This document shows, piece by piece, positions 42,046 through 52,800 of a stretch of 64,000 nucleotides of DNA (positions are counted from its first letter, which is position 1; each line of letters starts with the position of its first letter). Origin of the DNA: Plasmodiophora brassicae (taxonomy: Eukaryota > Endomyxa > Phytomyxea > Plasmodiophorida > Plasmodiophoridae); contig JASFAU010000016.1 in the NCBI GenBank assembly GCA_039704465.1, positions 372,001 through 436,000 of the forward strand, given 5' to 3'. The notes below the pieces were generated by a model, which had not been told where the DNA came from, did not search any database, and saw only the letters and a program-made list of their open reading frames with translations. The translations under genes were made by a program, and so were the position numbers.

Positions 42046-42885
42046 ATGAAGCGCTGGACACAGAAGTCTGCGGCGCAACGACTGCTGGACAAGCTTTGCG
42101 GCGCCGACGGGACCATAACCTCGACGACACGGCCGCAGGACGTATACAATAAGTATCCAGATTTCCAGGCGTACACCATGGACAAGTTCCGGCGTCATTT
42201 TAACGACACGAAGTTGAAGCAGGGCACTTTCCGTAAGTAACATATACTATACCAGGCATTTCGTTTAGTTTACTTCAATATGTACTCCAGTGCGGTCGTC
42301 TGATGGAGGAGGCGATACAAGCGCGCCGGAAGAGAAGAGCGTGGACAGGGAGGAATCCAGCGGCGATGACTCCGATTCAAGTAGCAGTCGGAAGAAGTTC
42401 AAGCTGGCTCTGCGCAGGCGCGAGTCGGTGACCCGTACCGCCGTGGAGATCGACAATCCTCCGGTGTTTGCCGCCGTCTACCGGGATGCCGCGACAAAGA
42501 CGGACCGCGTCGTCGTATGTGCGGGGATGTTTGGCATTCCCGACGCCAAGGACGTCCATGTCGATCTAGATGAGAATGACGCCCAGACCGCCATCATTTC
42601 CTATGACTGGCCTGCTGCGTTATTCTCACCCCAGGCGATGTGCGCAACTTGGGCATCGAAGGACGAACCGCAGACGTACTACGGGCGCTTGAATGCGCTC
42701 GATGAAGAACACTCGCGCACCACCGTTCATCGTACAGTCAGGCGCCCCGAACGACATTTCGCATCAGGCTCCCGATTCCCGTGAACCCTGTCACGTCGAC
42801 ATGGAACACAGTGGTGGTGAATTCGGCGACGTCGGATCGGTTCGTGCTCTGGGAGTGTCCATCCAGCGTACCAGCACTCAGATGA
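42046..42885 (+). CDS. Three-exon protein of unknown function, possible alpha-crystallin-like domain
   Basis: ATG 42046 opens KRWTQKSAAQRLLDKLCGAD, a helical N-terminal module (DVYNKYPDFQAY, KFRRHFNDTKLKQG). After an intron at about 42233-42292 (donor GTAAGT) comes an acidic Ser/Asp-rich linker. A beta-rich segment follows: VFAAVYRDAATK, VVVCAGMFGIPDAKDVHVDL and YDWPAALFSPQAM. A second intron (about 42678-42740, donor GTACTACG) gives a last exon with FRIRLPIPVNPVTSTWN and FVLWECPSS, ending at 42885. The DVHVDLDEN and RIRLP spacing is reminiscent of an HSP20 fold, but this is tentative. It sits among mobile debris and could itself be element-encoded. Confidence 0.5.
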
Positions 42886-43299
42886 TGCTGCTCAGATGCT
42901 GCTCCCCCTATCTAAATCCATCAGTTCGTTATATGACCAGGCGCCGACCCTTGCGTCCGACCGCTGCCGAAGTGGGCATCGGCGGCGTTAGCACGTGGAG
43001 CTTGTTCCTTTGGCGGACAAGACTCTGTCTGCGTTTACCGAATAACGAACCCGCCGAAAATTAATAGGGTGCTGCGGGAACGCATGCGTTCGTTATATCT
43101 GGAAATTCTAGTTGGCCTAACGCCTTTCAAATAGGTAGAGGTTTAATGCTCTGTTTCGGCGGGCTCGTTTTCGATGAACTCGGACAGAATCTTGCCCGCC
43201 AAAGGAACAGCATACGGCGGCTTATACCCGTGCTCCCAAAGCACGAACCGACCCGATGTCGCCGAATTCATGGCGGGAACACGTTCAGAGCGAATTCAT

Positions 43300-43770
43300 T
43301 CAGCGGAAGGTTGTGAGCGTCCCGTGGTTCTTCTTCGTGGAGTCCACAACCTTCTGCCTCAGCTCATGCCGCGAATGGCATATGCGATCAGCGACCACTT
43401 TGGCGACCTTGTCCAGCATATGCTTCGTCGATGCGATTTCGCTGTTCATTTGGCACTGGCCGCGATTTGCCAACGTCACGGCCAATTTCGTCGGGTTGCT
43501 CATGTACTTCGCCAGCGTTGGATCCATCATCTTGCCGGCTGGTGAATGGATGAAGCTGATGTAATGCCGAGCGCACCCAGCACGCGTTCCCGATCGCGTG
43601 CCCAGATCCTATGCGACGTGTCGCGTGCCCAGGTGGCCACGCGACCCTACCCAGGATCACTGTGATCGTTGTCGATACATCACGTTCCACGCAGTGCCCT
43701 GTGCGTTCCTGTAGCGTTCGTGCGTTGCCCACTTCAGCTAAATCCTTGGGCACCGTCCAGTTGACGATGT
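43300..43770 (-). pseudogene. Unidentified coding-like fragment
   Basis: The minus-strand frame reads YIVNWTVPKDLAEVGNARTL, then VERDVSTTITVIL. After a possible intron (about 43555-43650, donor GTAGGG) it continues DPTLAKYMSNPTKLAVTLAN, which looks protein-like. The left end abuts the shared terminal motif at 43774. There is no ATG in a good context and no family match, so it is probably a captured or decayed gene piece. Confidence 0.3.
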
Positions 43771-43773
43771 ATA

Positions 43774-44010
43774 GCTGCTCTCGTGGGCTAGTTAGGCGGT
43801 CCGGTCTACAAAAAACATCTCACCGGAGAAGCTCAAGCCTCCCGAGGTCGAGCGATGTCTGCCGCCTACCTGTGTAGACGACTCGCAGACCTACTGTCGT
43901 GGCGGCGCGTCCATACCATCTACGCATCCTCCCCAAAACACGCCGTTGTCCACTGAGGGCTGCGAGGAGGCTCGAATTCCCGTCGGTGGATGGTTCGTAG
44001 ACCGGACCGC
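43774..44010. mobile_element. Small element bounded by inverted terminal motif
   Basis: gcggtccggtctac at 43796-43809 is matched by its exact reverse complement at 43997-44010. The left end is preceded by gctgctctcgtgg.ctagtt, shared with 45331-45366 (36 nt, two mismatches). About 190 nt lie between, with no coding frame. This could be a MITE-like or foldback element. Confidence 0.5.
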
Positions 44011-44019
44011 ACACTGTGT

Positions 44020-44046
44020 TAATGATCCTTCCGCAGGTTCACCTAC
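44020..44046 (-). pseudogene. Stray 3' end of 18S rRNA (27 nt)
   Basis: Read on the minus strand, these 27 nt are the universally conserved last bases of small-subunit rRNA up to the ITS1 boundary; on the plus strand they include ccgcaggttcacctac. The conserved sequence that should continue the 18S gene beyond 44046 (the gttacgactt region) is absent, and no ITS1 is recognisable. Only the terminal fragment is present. Confidence 0.8.
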
Positions 44047-44079
44047 CGATGACGTGCTGTTAGGCCTCTTGAACGAAGG

Positions 44080-44610
44080 ATGACGGCCGCAACACCCAAG
44101 AGGGGCGTAAAGTTCGTTGACACGTTCAGGGACCTTCGGATGAAGAAGAGCATCCCGGAGGCGGCAGCACGAGTGGCCGACTACGGAGCCCAGTTTGCAA
44201 GGCTGGTCAAGGAGAATGCGTGCCAACAAATGTTCGAGGGTGCTCAGGGCCAGAAGCTCAAGGCCAAATTGCTGCTTCGCGGCATACCGCCAGATGAGCT
44301 TAGGGAGGTAGCCACCGAACTCACGGAAACTACCATGAAAGAGTTGAAAACCGACACAAGCAACCTGCTCAAGTTAATCGAAGAAAATGCCATTATGTTC
44401 GACGAGGTACGGCACTATCAGAAGATGGTGGCCGCGAAGGAGGCGAACAGGACCAGACAGTCCAAGAAGGACGAGGCGGTCCCGCCGCTCAAGAAAGAGA
44501 GCGGAAGCAAGAGACGTCTGAAGAAAGACGCCAGTGCCAACCCGGAAGGTCCGGAAGAACGTGCCGACCCCAAGAGGCAAACGTTGGACAACGCGGAACG
44601 CAAACCCAAG
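44080..44610 (+). CDS. Element-associated coiled-coil ORF within an inverted repeat
   Basis: ATG 44080 opens a basic, helical protein (TAATPKRGVKFVDTFRDLRM; QQMFEGAQGQKLKAKLLLRG; KKDASANPEGPEERADPKRQ). Past about 44615 the frame reads into the opposite arm of the inverted repeat, so its apparent C-terminus to 44739 is an artefact. The other arm encodes the same peptide on the minus strand, and part of the sequence recurs at 45606-45704. This is probably a repeated element gene fragment. No domain is recognised. Confidence 0.4.
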
Positions 44611-44908
44611 TGCGCACGTTCGGTTTGCGTTCCGCATTGTCCGACTTTTGCCTCTTGGGGTCGGCACATTCTTCCGGACCTTCCGGGTTGGCACTGGCGT
44701 CTTTCTTCAGACGTCTCTTGCTTCCGCTCTCTTTCTTGAGCGGCGGGACCGCCTCGTCCTTCTTGGACTGTCTGGTCCTGTTCGCCTCCTTCGCGGCCAC
44801 CATCTTCTGATAGCGCCGAACTTCGTCGAACATCATGGCCTTTTCTTCGATTAACTTGAGCAGGTTGCTTATGTCGGTTTTCAACTCCTTCATGGAAGTT
44901 TCTGTGAT
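44321..44908. repeat. Long inverted repeat, arms about 285 nt, spacer about 14 nt
   Basis: The arms run about 44321-44606 and 44621-44908, are nearly identical and are separated by a spacer around tgcgcacg. The differences are scattered substitutions (for example gacacaagc against gacataagc). Transcripts would fold into a long hairpin. Confidence 0.85.
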
Positions 44909-44951
44909 GGGGGTAGGCAGTGCGATCGAGGAGCGGCGCCGCATTCAGCGT

Positions 44952-45366
44952 GTAGACCGGACCGCCCTGAGGTGGGACACGATCTGCAGACGGGACGCTA
45001 GTACGGGATCGGTGATACTAGGTGTATCAGCAAATGATCCGCTAGGGAAAAGCTGTCCTCTTCCGGCAACCTGCCTCGTTTCACTCCACTTCCCTAGCGG
45101 ATCATTTGCATACACCTAGTATCACCGATCTCGAACTAGCGTCCCCGTCAGCAGATCGGGTCCCACCCAAATGATCCGCTAGCACCGTGACGTCACCAGG
45201 GCAGCTAGCCCAGCTTCCGGCAAGCTGTCCTCTTCCGGCAACCTGCCTCGTTTCACGCCACTTCCCTAGCGGGCCGGGTGAAACGAGGCAGGTTGGCGGA
45301 AGCTGGGCTTGCCCTGGTGACGTCACGCGCGCTGCTCTCGTGGCCTAGTTGGGCGGTCCGGTCTAC
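44952..45366. mobile_element. Foldback element with nested inverted repeats
   Basis: It is bounded by gtagaccggaccgc (44952-44965) and its reverse complement (45353-45366), the same motif as at 43796-44010. Inside are further inverted pairs: about 45013-45050 with 45091-45130 (aatgatccgctag type), and ggtgacgtcaccagggc near 45188 with its complement near 45313. There is also a direct repeat of gctgtcctcttccggcaacc (about 45050 and 45225). No coding frame. Confidence 0.65.
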
Positions 45367-45605
45367 AAGCGTCGACTTCGATGCCACTTGGGGAACCTAC
45401 AGCTGATCGAACGCGATGCCGACCGCAATCATTGCCGTCATCGAGGCCAAGCCCTGTTGACGTCCGCCATGGTCTGATCAGCGGTCCCGCAGGCTCAGAA
45501 TCCCAGCACAGCGGCCGGCCCCTGGATTTCGCGCATGTTCACATGCCTGTACGTATACACTGTGCAACTCGTCCCGTCGTAATAAACTACCTCAACGAAA
45601 CTAAA

Positions 45606-45704
45606 CTAAGGCTGGTCAAGGAGCATGCGTGCCAACAAATGTTCGAGGGTGCTCAGAGCCAGAAGCTCAAGGCCAAATTGCTGCTTCGCGGTACGGCCAG
45701 ATAG
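45606..45704 (+). repeat. Direct partial copy of the 44196-44300 segment
   Basis: About 95 nt beginning aaggctggtcaaggag match 44196-44290 with only a few differences, then similarity stops abruptly. It encodes the QQMFEGAQ peptide again. Confidence 0.8.
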
Positions 45705-46166
45705 GGATCATGGCGCACTACCTGAACTGCGGGAACGACGTCATGGTCTGGGAGGGATGGTTGCAGAGGTATACACCCGCGATGACCAGGTCGTCGGCCG
45801 CATGAGCCCAGTCGGCGTAGAGCACGATCTGCGCGCCGCAGACGTAGCATGCAGGTACGCCCGATCCGGTTGATGCGCGTTGTGTGCCCTATTGTAAAAT
45901 TAATATCATACAAATACAATCAAGCTGCCCTGTTTCGGCGGCGCTTGTACCAGCCGTGAGCCGTGGCCCGCGGCAAAACAAGCAAAGCGGTGGTCGCTCT
46001 TCACGTCACGTGTGGAGCGTTTTTCCGGCCTAAATCAGGGGCGTGCCGCGTGGATCCTATTTTTGTTCTCCAGTCGGGCTGCTCGAGGCAGTGCGATCCT
46101 CGACAGAAATAGCGTGGAACGAGAGGAGCGCGCTGCGGCGCCGGGCGGGCGTCATTTGTGAATTGG
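45705..46166. other. Intergenic, nothing recognised
   Basis: Upstream flank of the zinc-finger gene. There are short frames only and no clear motif. Confidence 0.35.
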
Positions 46167-46763
46167 ATGATGCCAGGGATGAACAGCGGTTCGAGCGCCA
46201 GCGCCGGCGGGCACCTGTACCGGTGCGTCGTCTGCACCAAGGAGTTCGAGGCCGCCTCCAAGCTGACCATCCACATGCGGTCGCACACGCAGGAGAAGCC
46301 GTTCGCGTGCGACCTGTGCCAGCGCCGGTTCAGCGTCGAATCCAACCTGAAGCGGCACCGCAAGACGGTGCACTCGCCCGAGAAGCTGTTCCACTGCTCC
46401 ATCTGCGGCAAGGCGTTCAACCAGAAGTGCAACGTCAAACGCCACGAACTCGTGCACCGGGACACCGACCCGGCCATCACCGCGGCGGCCGTCGCCCTAA
46501 TCACACCCGCTCGTCAAAGGAAGCCAGAGAGTCCCGTACCACAGCCACGACGAGGCAACGCGTTCCTGCATCCGCACGTTGTCGTGCCGCGTGCAAGGCG
46601 CCCGGTGCCCGCCAAGCTGCTGATCACGCCATGGGCGCCGTCTCCGCTCCTGTATCCGTCCGTACCGATGGAGTACGCCCAACGGCACTGGGCCATCACA
46701 GGTCAGGCCCTGCTGAACGAATCGGCGCTGAGGAACCCGTGTCGGTCGCCGTGCGCCCACTGA
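46167..46763 (+). CDS. C2H2 zinc-finger protein, three fingers
   Basis: The start was set at ATG 46167 (MMPGMNSGSSASAGG); the frame is open a little further upstream only with GTG. It encodes 198 residues. Three consecutive C2H2 fingers occupy about residues 17-98: YRCVVCTKEFEAASKLTIHM, FACDLCQRRFSVESNLKRHR and FHCSICGKAFNQKCNVKRHE. They are joined by TGEKP-like linkers (TQEKP; SPEKL), which indicates DNA binding. The C-terminal half is basic and Pro/Ala-rich without a known effector domain. It is probably a nuclear transcription factor. It is tail-to-tail with the myosin gene. Confidence 0.8.
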   Translation: MMPGMNSGSSASAGGHLYRCVVCTKEFEAASKLTIHMRSHTQEKPFACDLCQRRFSVESNLKRHRKTVHSPEKLFHCSICGKAFNQKCNVKRHELVHRDTDPAITAAAVALITPARQRKPESPVPQPRRGNAFLHPHVVVPRARRPVPAKLLITPWAPSPLLYPSVPMEYAQRHWAITGQALLNESALRNPCRSPCAH

Positions 46764-46819
46764 TCATCAGCAATTATTTTAATCATGGATACACCTGTTG
46801 AACGTTTGAGCCTGCAACG

Positions 46820-49800
46820 TCACTTCTTGCCCTTGCTGCTGTCGAACGATTCCTTGCTGTTGCCGAGGTAGTTCAGCTTCTGCAGCAGCTCGAGTGATTT
46901 GATCCAGGCGCGGGCGGTGTCGCCGTTCGGCGCCTCGACGCTGATCGGCTTCTGTGGGCGACGCCGGTCGAAGATGGCGAAGCTGGCGGCGGGGTCGGCT
47001 TGCTTCCCGATCAGCGGTTTCCCTTGCAGGGCGGGCGTGCAGGCGCCCGGGCGCACCTCCATGACGTGGCACAGGGCCAGCGAGCCCGCTTTCGTCTTGG
47101 CCAGGTCCTGCCAGACCAGGTACTGGCAGTCCTCCGACACCGACAGCAACTTGGACGACCCGCCCGGCATCTTGCGGACGATGACGCCCGCCGTCATCAT
47201 GTTCAGGACGTCCTTCGGGACGCGATCGCGAATGCTGCCGATGTGCGAATCCATGGCGGCCAGCTCGTCCATGCGCGCGATAAACGCCTGGCACGCCTTC
47301 AGGGTCGCGCGATTCGACGTATGCCTCGTCGCCAGCTCTTTCACCAGGCGGCCCGCCTTCTCGCGTACCAGCACCGAGTACGACGCCAGCTCGACGGTGA
47401 CCTATTCGGGTGCGTTAGCGAACGGCGTCGGCGCGTGCGCGCCCACGCACCATGTTCAGCATGGCGCGAACGAACTTCTCGACGACGACGGCGGCGTCAG
47501 AGTGCTCCGTCAGGGCGGTCAGCATGTCGGGGATGCACCCTTTGTCGAGCATCTGCCGGGTGCCGTACGGGTGCAGGGCGAGGCGCGACCAGAGGACGGC
47601 GCTGTTCTTCACGAACTGGACGTTGTGCGTGAACCGGGTCAGGCCCTCGGCGACCAGCTTGATGAACGGGTCCGTGTTCCTCGTGACGTTGGCCGGCGCG
47701 CACGCCAGCGCCGTCAGCGCCTTGACGCATTCCGACCACAGCTCGACGTTGTCGGGCGCGCGGATCATCAACGATTCCGGCCAGCGTAGCGCGCCTTGCT
47801 CGGCGACCTGCTTGCAGATCGCCGACGTCGATGACGCCAGAATCCCGATCAGCGCCAGCGCCGGTTTGACGATGCCCATCGACAGCTGGTGTTTCTCGGC
47901 GCACGCGATCACCTTGACGACGACGTTCTGGTTCGTGATGACGCCGCAGATCGTCTCGTTCAAGGCCAGGTCGGCGTACAGCAGGAGGGCGACCTCCGCC
48001 AGCGTCGGGCGCGCCAGCAGCGCGTCGTTCTGCTGCAGGAGGATCTCCAGACCGCGCAGCTTGCATATCAGGGCCGGGATGGCGCCCGTCGTCGTCTGCG
48101 TCGACGCGCACAGCTGGTGCAGGCACCGAAGCACGGCGTCGACGACGACAACGTTCGACGGGTGCGCCTCCCATAACGAAATGCACAGTTGCACGCCGCG
48201 CTGCTTCACGATCGCCTCCTTCTGCTGCTCGCGGCATCCCGACAGGTTCTGCAGTGTCTGGGCGGCCTGGGACTCGATTAGGGCGCGCGCTCATCCATCT
48301 GCCGTGGACGAGGGGATATACCTGCTCGGCCAGGACGACGTGGTCGGCATGCTTCTTGATGGCGTTGTTGATGAGTTTGACGACATTATCGTCGACCAGG
48401 GCGTTGGCGTTCTCCTCGACGGTCGCAAGCGCCGCAACGCATCGCATCGCAACCTGGAAAGCGCGGTGAGTTTGGGGGAGATGCCGACGGGAGCAGGCAA
48501 TGGGTTGACCTGAAGGGCGAGCGTGTTCTCAGCGACGGTACTACGATCGAGGACCTGGGCCGCGGCACGGCCGCCGCCTTTCGCCACGATCTCAACCTTG
48601 TTCCTGTTGTTCATGTAGCCGACATTCGTCAAGGCGACCAGGACGTTGATGGTCAGGTCGACCGGTTCCTCGCCTCGATCGATCAAGCCGACCAGCAGGG
48701 GGATGCCGTTATCTGCGCCATCGTATCAACGTAATGGGACGTGGGAATGTTCGACAGTTAGGCAGTACCTTTGACAATCTCGGCAATGTTGGCCGGATTA
48801 CGGTACGCGACGAGCGCCACCGTCTCGACGCACGACTGGCGAAGTTCGTCGGCCATCTGACCGACCTTGCTGTAGGCGCGAACCACGTTGAAGATGGCGG
48901 GGATGCCGCCGTGTATCCCGATCAGCGATTTGAGTTGGTCGTCCTCGCTCAACAACGCCAGGATCCTGGTCAGCCTGCACAGACAACAACGACGTCAGCC
49001 ATGCGCAGCTGGGGGGCGTCGGTCGACCGATGCGAACCAGATGAGGACTGTCGGGTTCTTGATGTGCACCCCGAGGGCGCGAATGATGGCCACAATCCCA
49101 GTGCCTCTCCAGACCTGAGGCGCTAATTCGTAAGCATGCAACACCGCTGGTGCCTGGCCTGTCTGTACCGTTCGACGGTCCTTCTGTGGCATTGCGTTGG
49201 CAAGCCTCCAGATGCCAGTCGCGATCGCTATCGATAGGTCCATGTCGTCCGGGAACCTGGTTCGCCTGTCAGTGCACATACGCAGCGGGCGAACCAGTTG
49301 CCGGCCTCACTTGTTGATTGCTTCCAGAAGACGATAGAGCTGGTCTATGGCGAGCTTCCCATCGGGGACTTTGGATACGTCTTCGCAAACGGATGCCACG
49401 GTGGCCTGATATTGGTCGGTAGGTTCAGTCCAGGGTTGGTACCTGACCGGGAATGTACGTACCGCCGAGTCGTTGTACGTCTTGACGTTGGTTGTGGGCA
49501 TTCCCGCGTCCTATTGCGCAACGTTCACGTTTCCAGCATTCGTGAGCTAACCACTACTGCCTGACCATGACACGGTCGAGGACTTTCAGCGCCAGAGGCG
49601 CTAGTGTCTTATCATTTGCCCATTGCGTCTGCAAGAGGAACCTGGACAGCGTCAACCAGGGGTTACATCTCGAATCCGAAGCCGAACGCTGACCTGAGGT
49701 TCGACTCGAGGTCGTCGGCTTCCAGAAACCCAGATTCGGCCTCTTCCATCCTAACACGCGGCTGGTTAGAATGGGGACGATTTGCACGTGATGGGATACG

Positions 49801-52800
49801 TTCTGACATCTTCAAGCTCAGCATCGCGATTTTCGTGTTGCCCGGGTTGGCTCGCATAGTCGAGATGAGGAAACTGGCATCCTGGTCCACGAGCGTTTGC
49901 CTCAACCTCTGGAGAACACCATCCCGGATGTTATATGCACGTCGAATCAAGAGGGGACGATCGTGCACGCACCTCTTCGTCAACGGATTCCCTGTACTTG
50001 GCAATCGCCGTTCGAATCTTCGCCGCAAGGCCCGACAGCTCACCGTCGCCCATCCAATTCGACTTCAGCAACAGCCTATGCAAGGACATGAGCCTTGCAG
50101 ACGGACAGACGGCGCACGCGATAGACGCACTCGAGATCCTCGTCCAAATGGGATACGACTGCTGCATCCGCTTCGCTCAACCTGGGAAAGAGCGATGACC
50201 ATCAGGAACCAGCTATCGTTGTCAAGAAATAGGCCCATGTCGTACAGTTTCAGGCAGGCAACAGCAACGCGTTTGTCGTTCGGGTGCGCTCGCAATGCCG
50301 ACAGGATGACGTCGACTTCCTGGCCACATGCCATGGGCAGCACCTGACCGCAGACCTGTCGCCTGGTCGCATTCCTCAGGTTGGCCAGTAGGAACACCGA
50401 TTCCCCGCTGCCGTCCTTCTGCGACAACGTCGCCATCGGGATCGCAGCCTCAGCCTTCACCAACATGGACATCAGCTTCATGCCTACACGCTTGCGTTAA
50501 ATCTGTTGTTCATCGGGCGGAGAAGGTGAACGAACCATCGGCACAGAGGTCTGCATCGGTTGCGTGTTGGATGACGGCGCTCATGATGGCGCGTTGTAGG
50601 TCCGCGTTCGTGCAGAACCCTTGCAGAAGCGATACGTGCTGGGCCATGGCCAGCAATGTGCCGAACGCAGCACGCATCACATCGATTTCGTTTGCGTGCA
50701 TTGCCATGCATCGCACGACGAACTGGACGACGTCGGGGGTTAGTGCGGGCAGGATCGACTTCGACGGCGACGACAAGATCAGCTGCAACGCTGACAATGC
50801 GATTTCAACCGCCTCTTTTTCGTAGTCCAGCAGGACCGGGGCCGTCGTCAGACATTGTACAACGCCATGCTCGACGCCCCTGAAACGGTATAACGTCAAA
50901 CACACATTCGTTTCGTTCATAGCACTAACATGCCGCCTTTACCTTGGGATGAGGTCAGACCGCACCGCCCCCTGCTTGGCAAACGAGTGGCAAGTCTTCA
51001 GAGCTTGTAAGATTATCTCGTCACATGCCTAGTCGTTTGTGGTTAGCATTCGTGCCAGTGCAGAAGGGCAGGAGCCGGACCGACCACGCGCTCGTGGAGG
51101 ACAGCGTGAATGGCGCTGATCAGGCCTTGTTCGTCTAAAGCGGCGGCGGCGGCGCCACTCGAGTCTTCGTCGATCATCGTGTTCAGCACAGGGATCACCT
51201 TGACGCTGAACCCTTCATAGTAGGAGAACCGATGCAGGAGCTGGATCTGGATTGACGACAACGACGCCGAGTTGCCGGCGAAGAGTGGAGCCATGGCAAC
51301 TAGAGCGCTCTGGTGTGCCACGCTCTCATCGGCAACAGCAGCCGCCTGCCGTGATCGTCAGTACGCGGTACACGTGCAATGGGATGTGATACGAACCTCT
51401 AACGCGTCCTTCAGAACTCTGGTGACTCCACCTTCTTTCATGATTTGACGGGCGCGGGGATTCTGTTGCTGGAGGCCAGTCAGGAGCTGCGACGATGCCC
51501 GGATCTCGCTGAGCAGGGCCTCCTCTTTGACAAGGACGGCGCGTGATCGTACGGCGGCTCCGACTGGAACCATGCTCGCCGCAGCGGGCAACGGCGGTGG
51601 CTGTTGCAGCAGCTGACGTAACGCGTTGGCGTTGTTGCTGACCTGTTCGAGTGCCGCCTGCAAGTTGGAAATGTTGTCAGGTATAGGCGTGCGTTGAGCA
51701 TGTGGACAATAAAACTGACCTTGACGAGGACTGGAAGGTTCTTGTCGACGTCGAATTTCGCGGTGGAAATCGGGACGCTTTTGGCGGCCGTGCTCAGCAG
51801 GAACGCTTCCGACTGAGAGAACAGCATCGATAGAATCGTCACCGCATTGGCACTGGCCTCCGACTTCTCGTCGAATGCCGAGAACGCTCCTTGTACCTAC
51901 CAGAGTGAACACATTAAGCATCGAACGTCGTCGTCGATGGTACGGCATTGTGATTACCGAATCGGCGAGTGCCTGCTGGCGAGCCTCACCAATACGAGGT
52001 TTGCTGTCGACGAGGAGACGCGCGAACGCAATCAGCGCTGCTTGTTCAGGTGAGTTTGCCACCGCCTGATTAATCAAAGGCGGCAGAACAGCAAGTGCAG
52101 CATCGCCGTCGACAAGCGCGACATGCACCTGAAGAGCTGCAGGTGAGGCGCCGCACAGTATTAGGGCGTCCGTCATATAGTACCGTAAGGAACGGGAGCG
52201 CTTCGAGAAGGTGCGCTGTGTCAAGGACCGGCAGCGCTTCGGTGATGGCGCTGATCCAGGCGGTGTTGACGGCGGATGGCGGGGCGCGTGTGATGCAGCG
52301 GACAGCGGCGTTGGCGACGCGTCCATCGCGTCGTACAGCATCGCGGAACGTTGCCATCGAGGCGATCCCGGCGATAGAATCCGGGTCGAAGCGGACAAAG
52401 TCTAAGTAGGCCTCGAACAGGTTCGCGTTCTGGTGCACGGCTAGTTTAGCGATCGCCATCCCGTTCAGTTTCGCCTGCGTAAAGTTCAGCGGACGATTCC
52501 TGGAAGCGAGACTTTCGCCAGGGTACCATTTGAGGGAGGACGTCAGGCGATCTTGCGAGGACATGTGCCAGACAACGCAGGGCGTTTACCGGGACAGCGC
52601 TCCCGCTAGTGACGTCCGTCGCTTTCTGCTGTAGCACGGAAAGAAGTTTCGCAATTCCATTGTCATCCAAGATCGTCTTGCAATGTGACTCGGAGTTGGA
52701 TGCCAGCGCGAGGACGCTCGTGTTGAAGATGAGGGCCAGCGAGTCCGGCGATGATGACGTCGCATCCATGATGGCACGTTGCACTTCATTGAGAATGCCG

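Noticed and set aside
44020..44046. A functional rRNA gene end
   Set aside because: Only 27 nt match; the adjacent conserved 18S sequence and ITS1 are missing.
44611..44739. C-terminal part of the plus-strand ORF in the inverted repeat
   Set aside because: It is the antisense of the opposite arm; reading through the palindrome makes an artificial tail.
47452..48513. Long plus-strand frames under the myosin tail (up to 353 codons)
   Set aside because: Shadows of GC-rich armadillo exons on the minus strand. They lack domains and splice logic.
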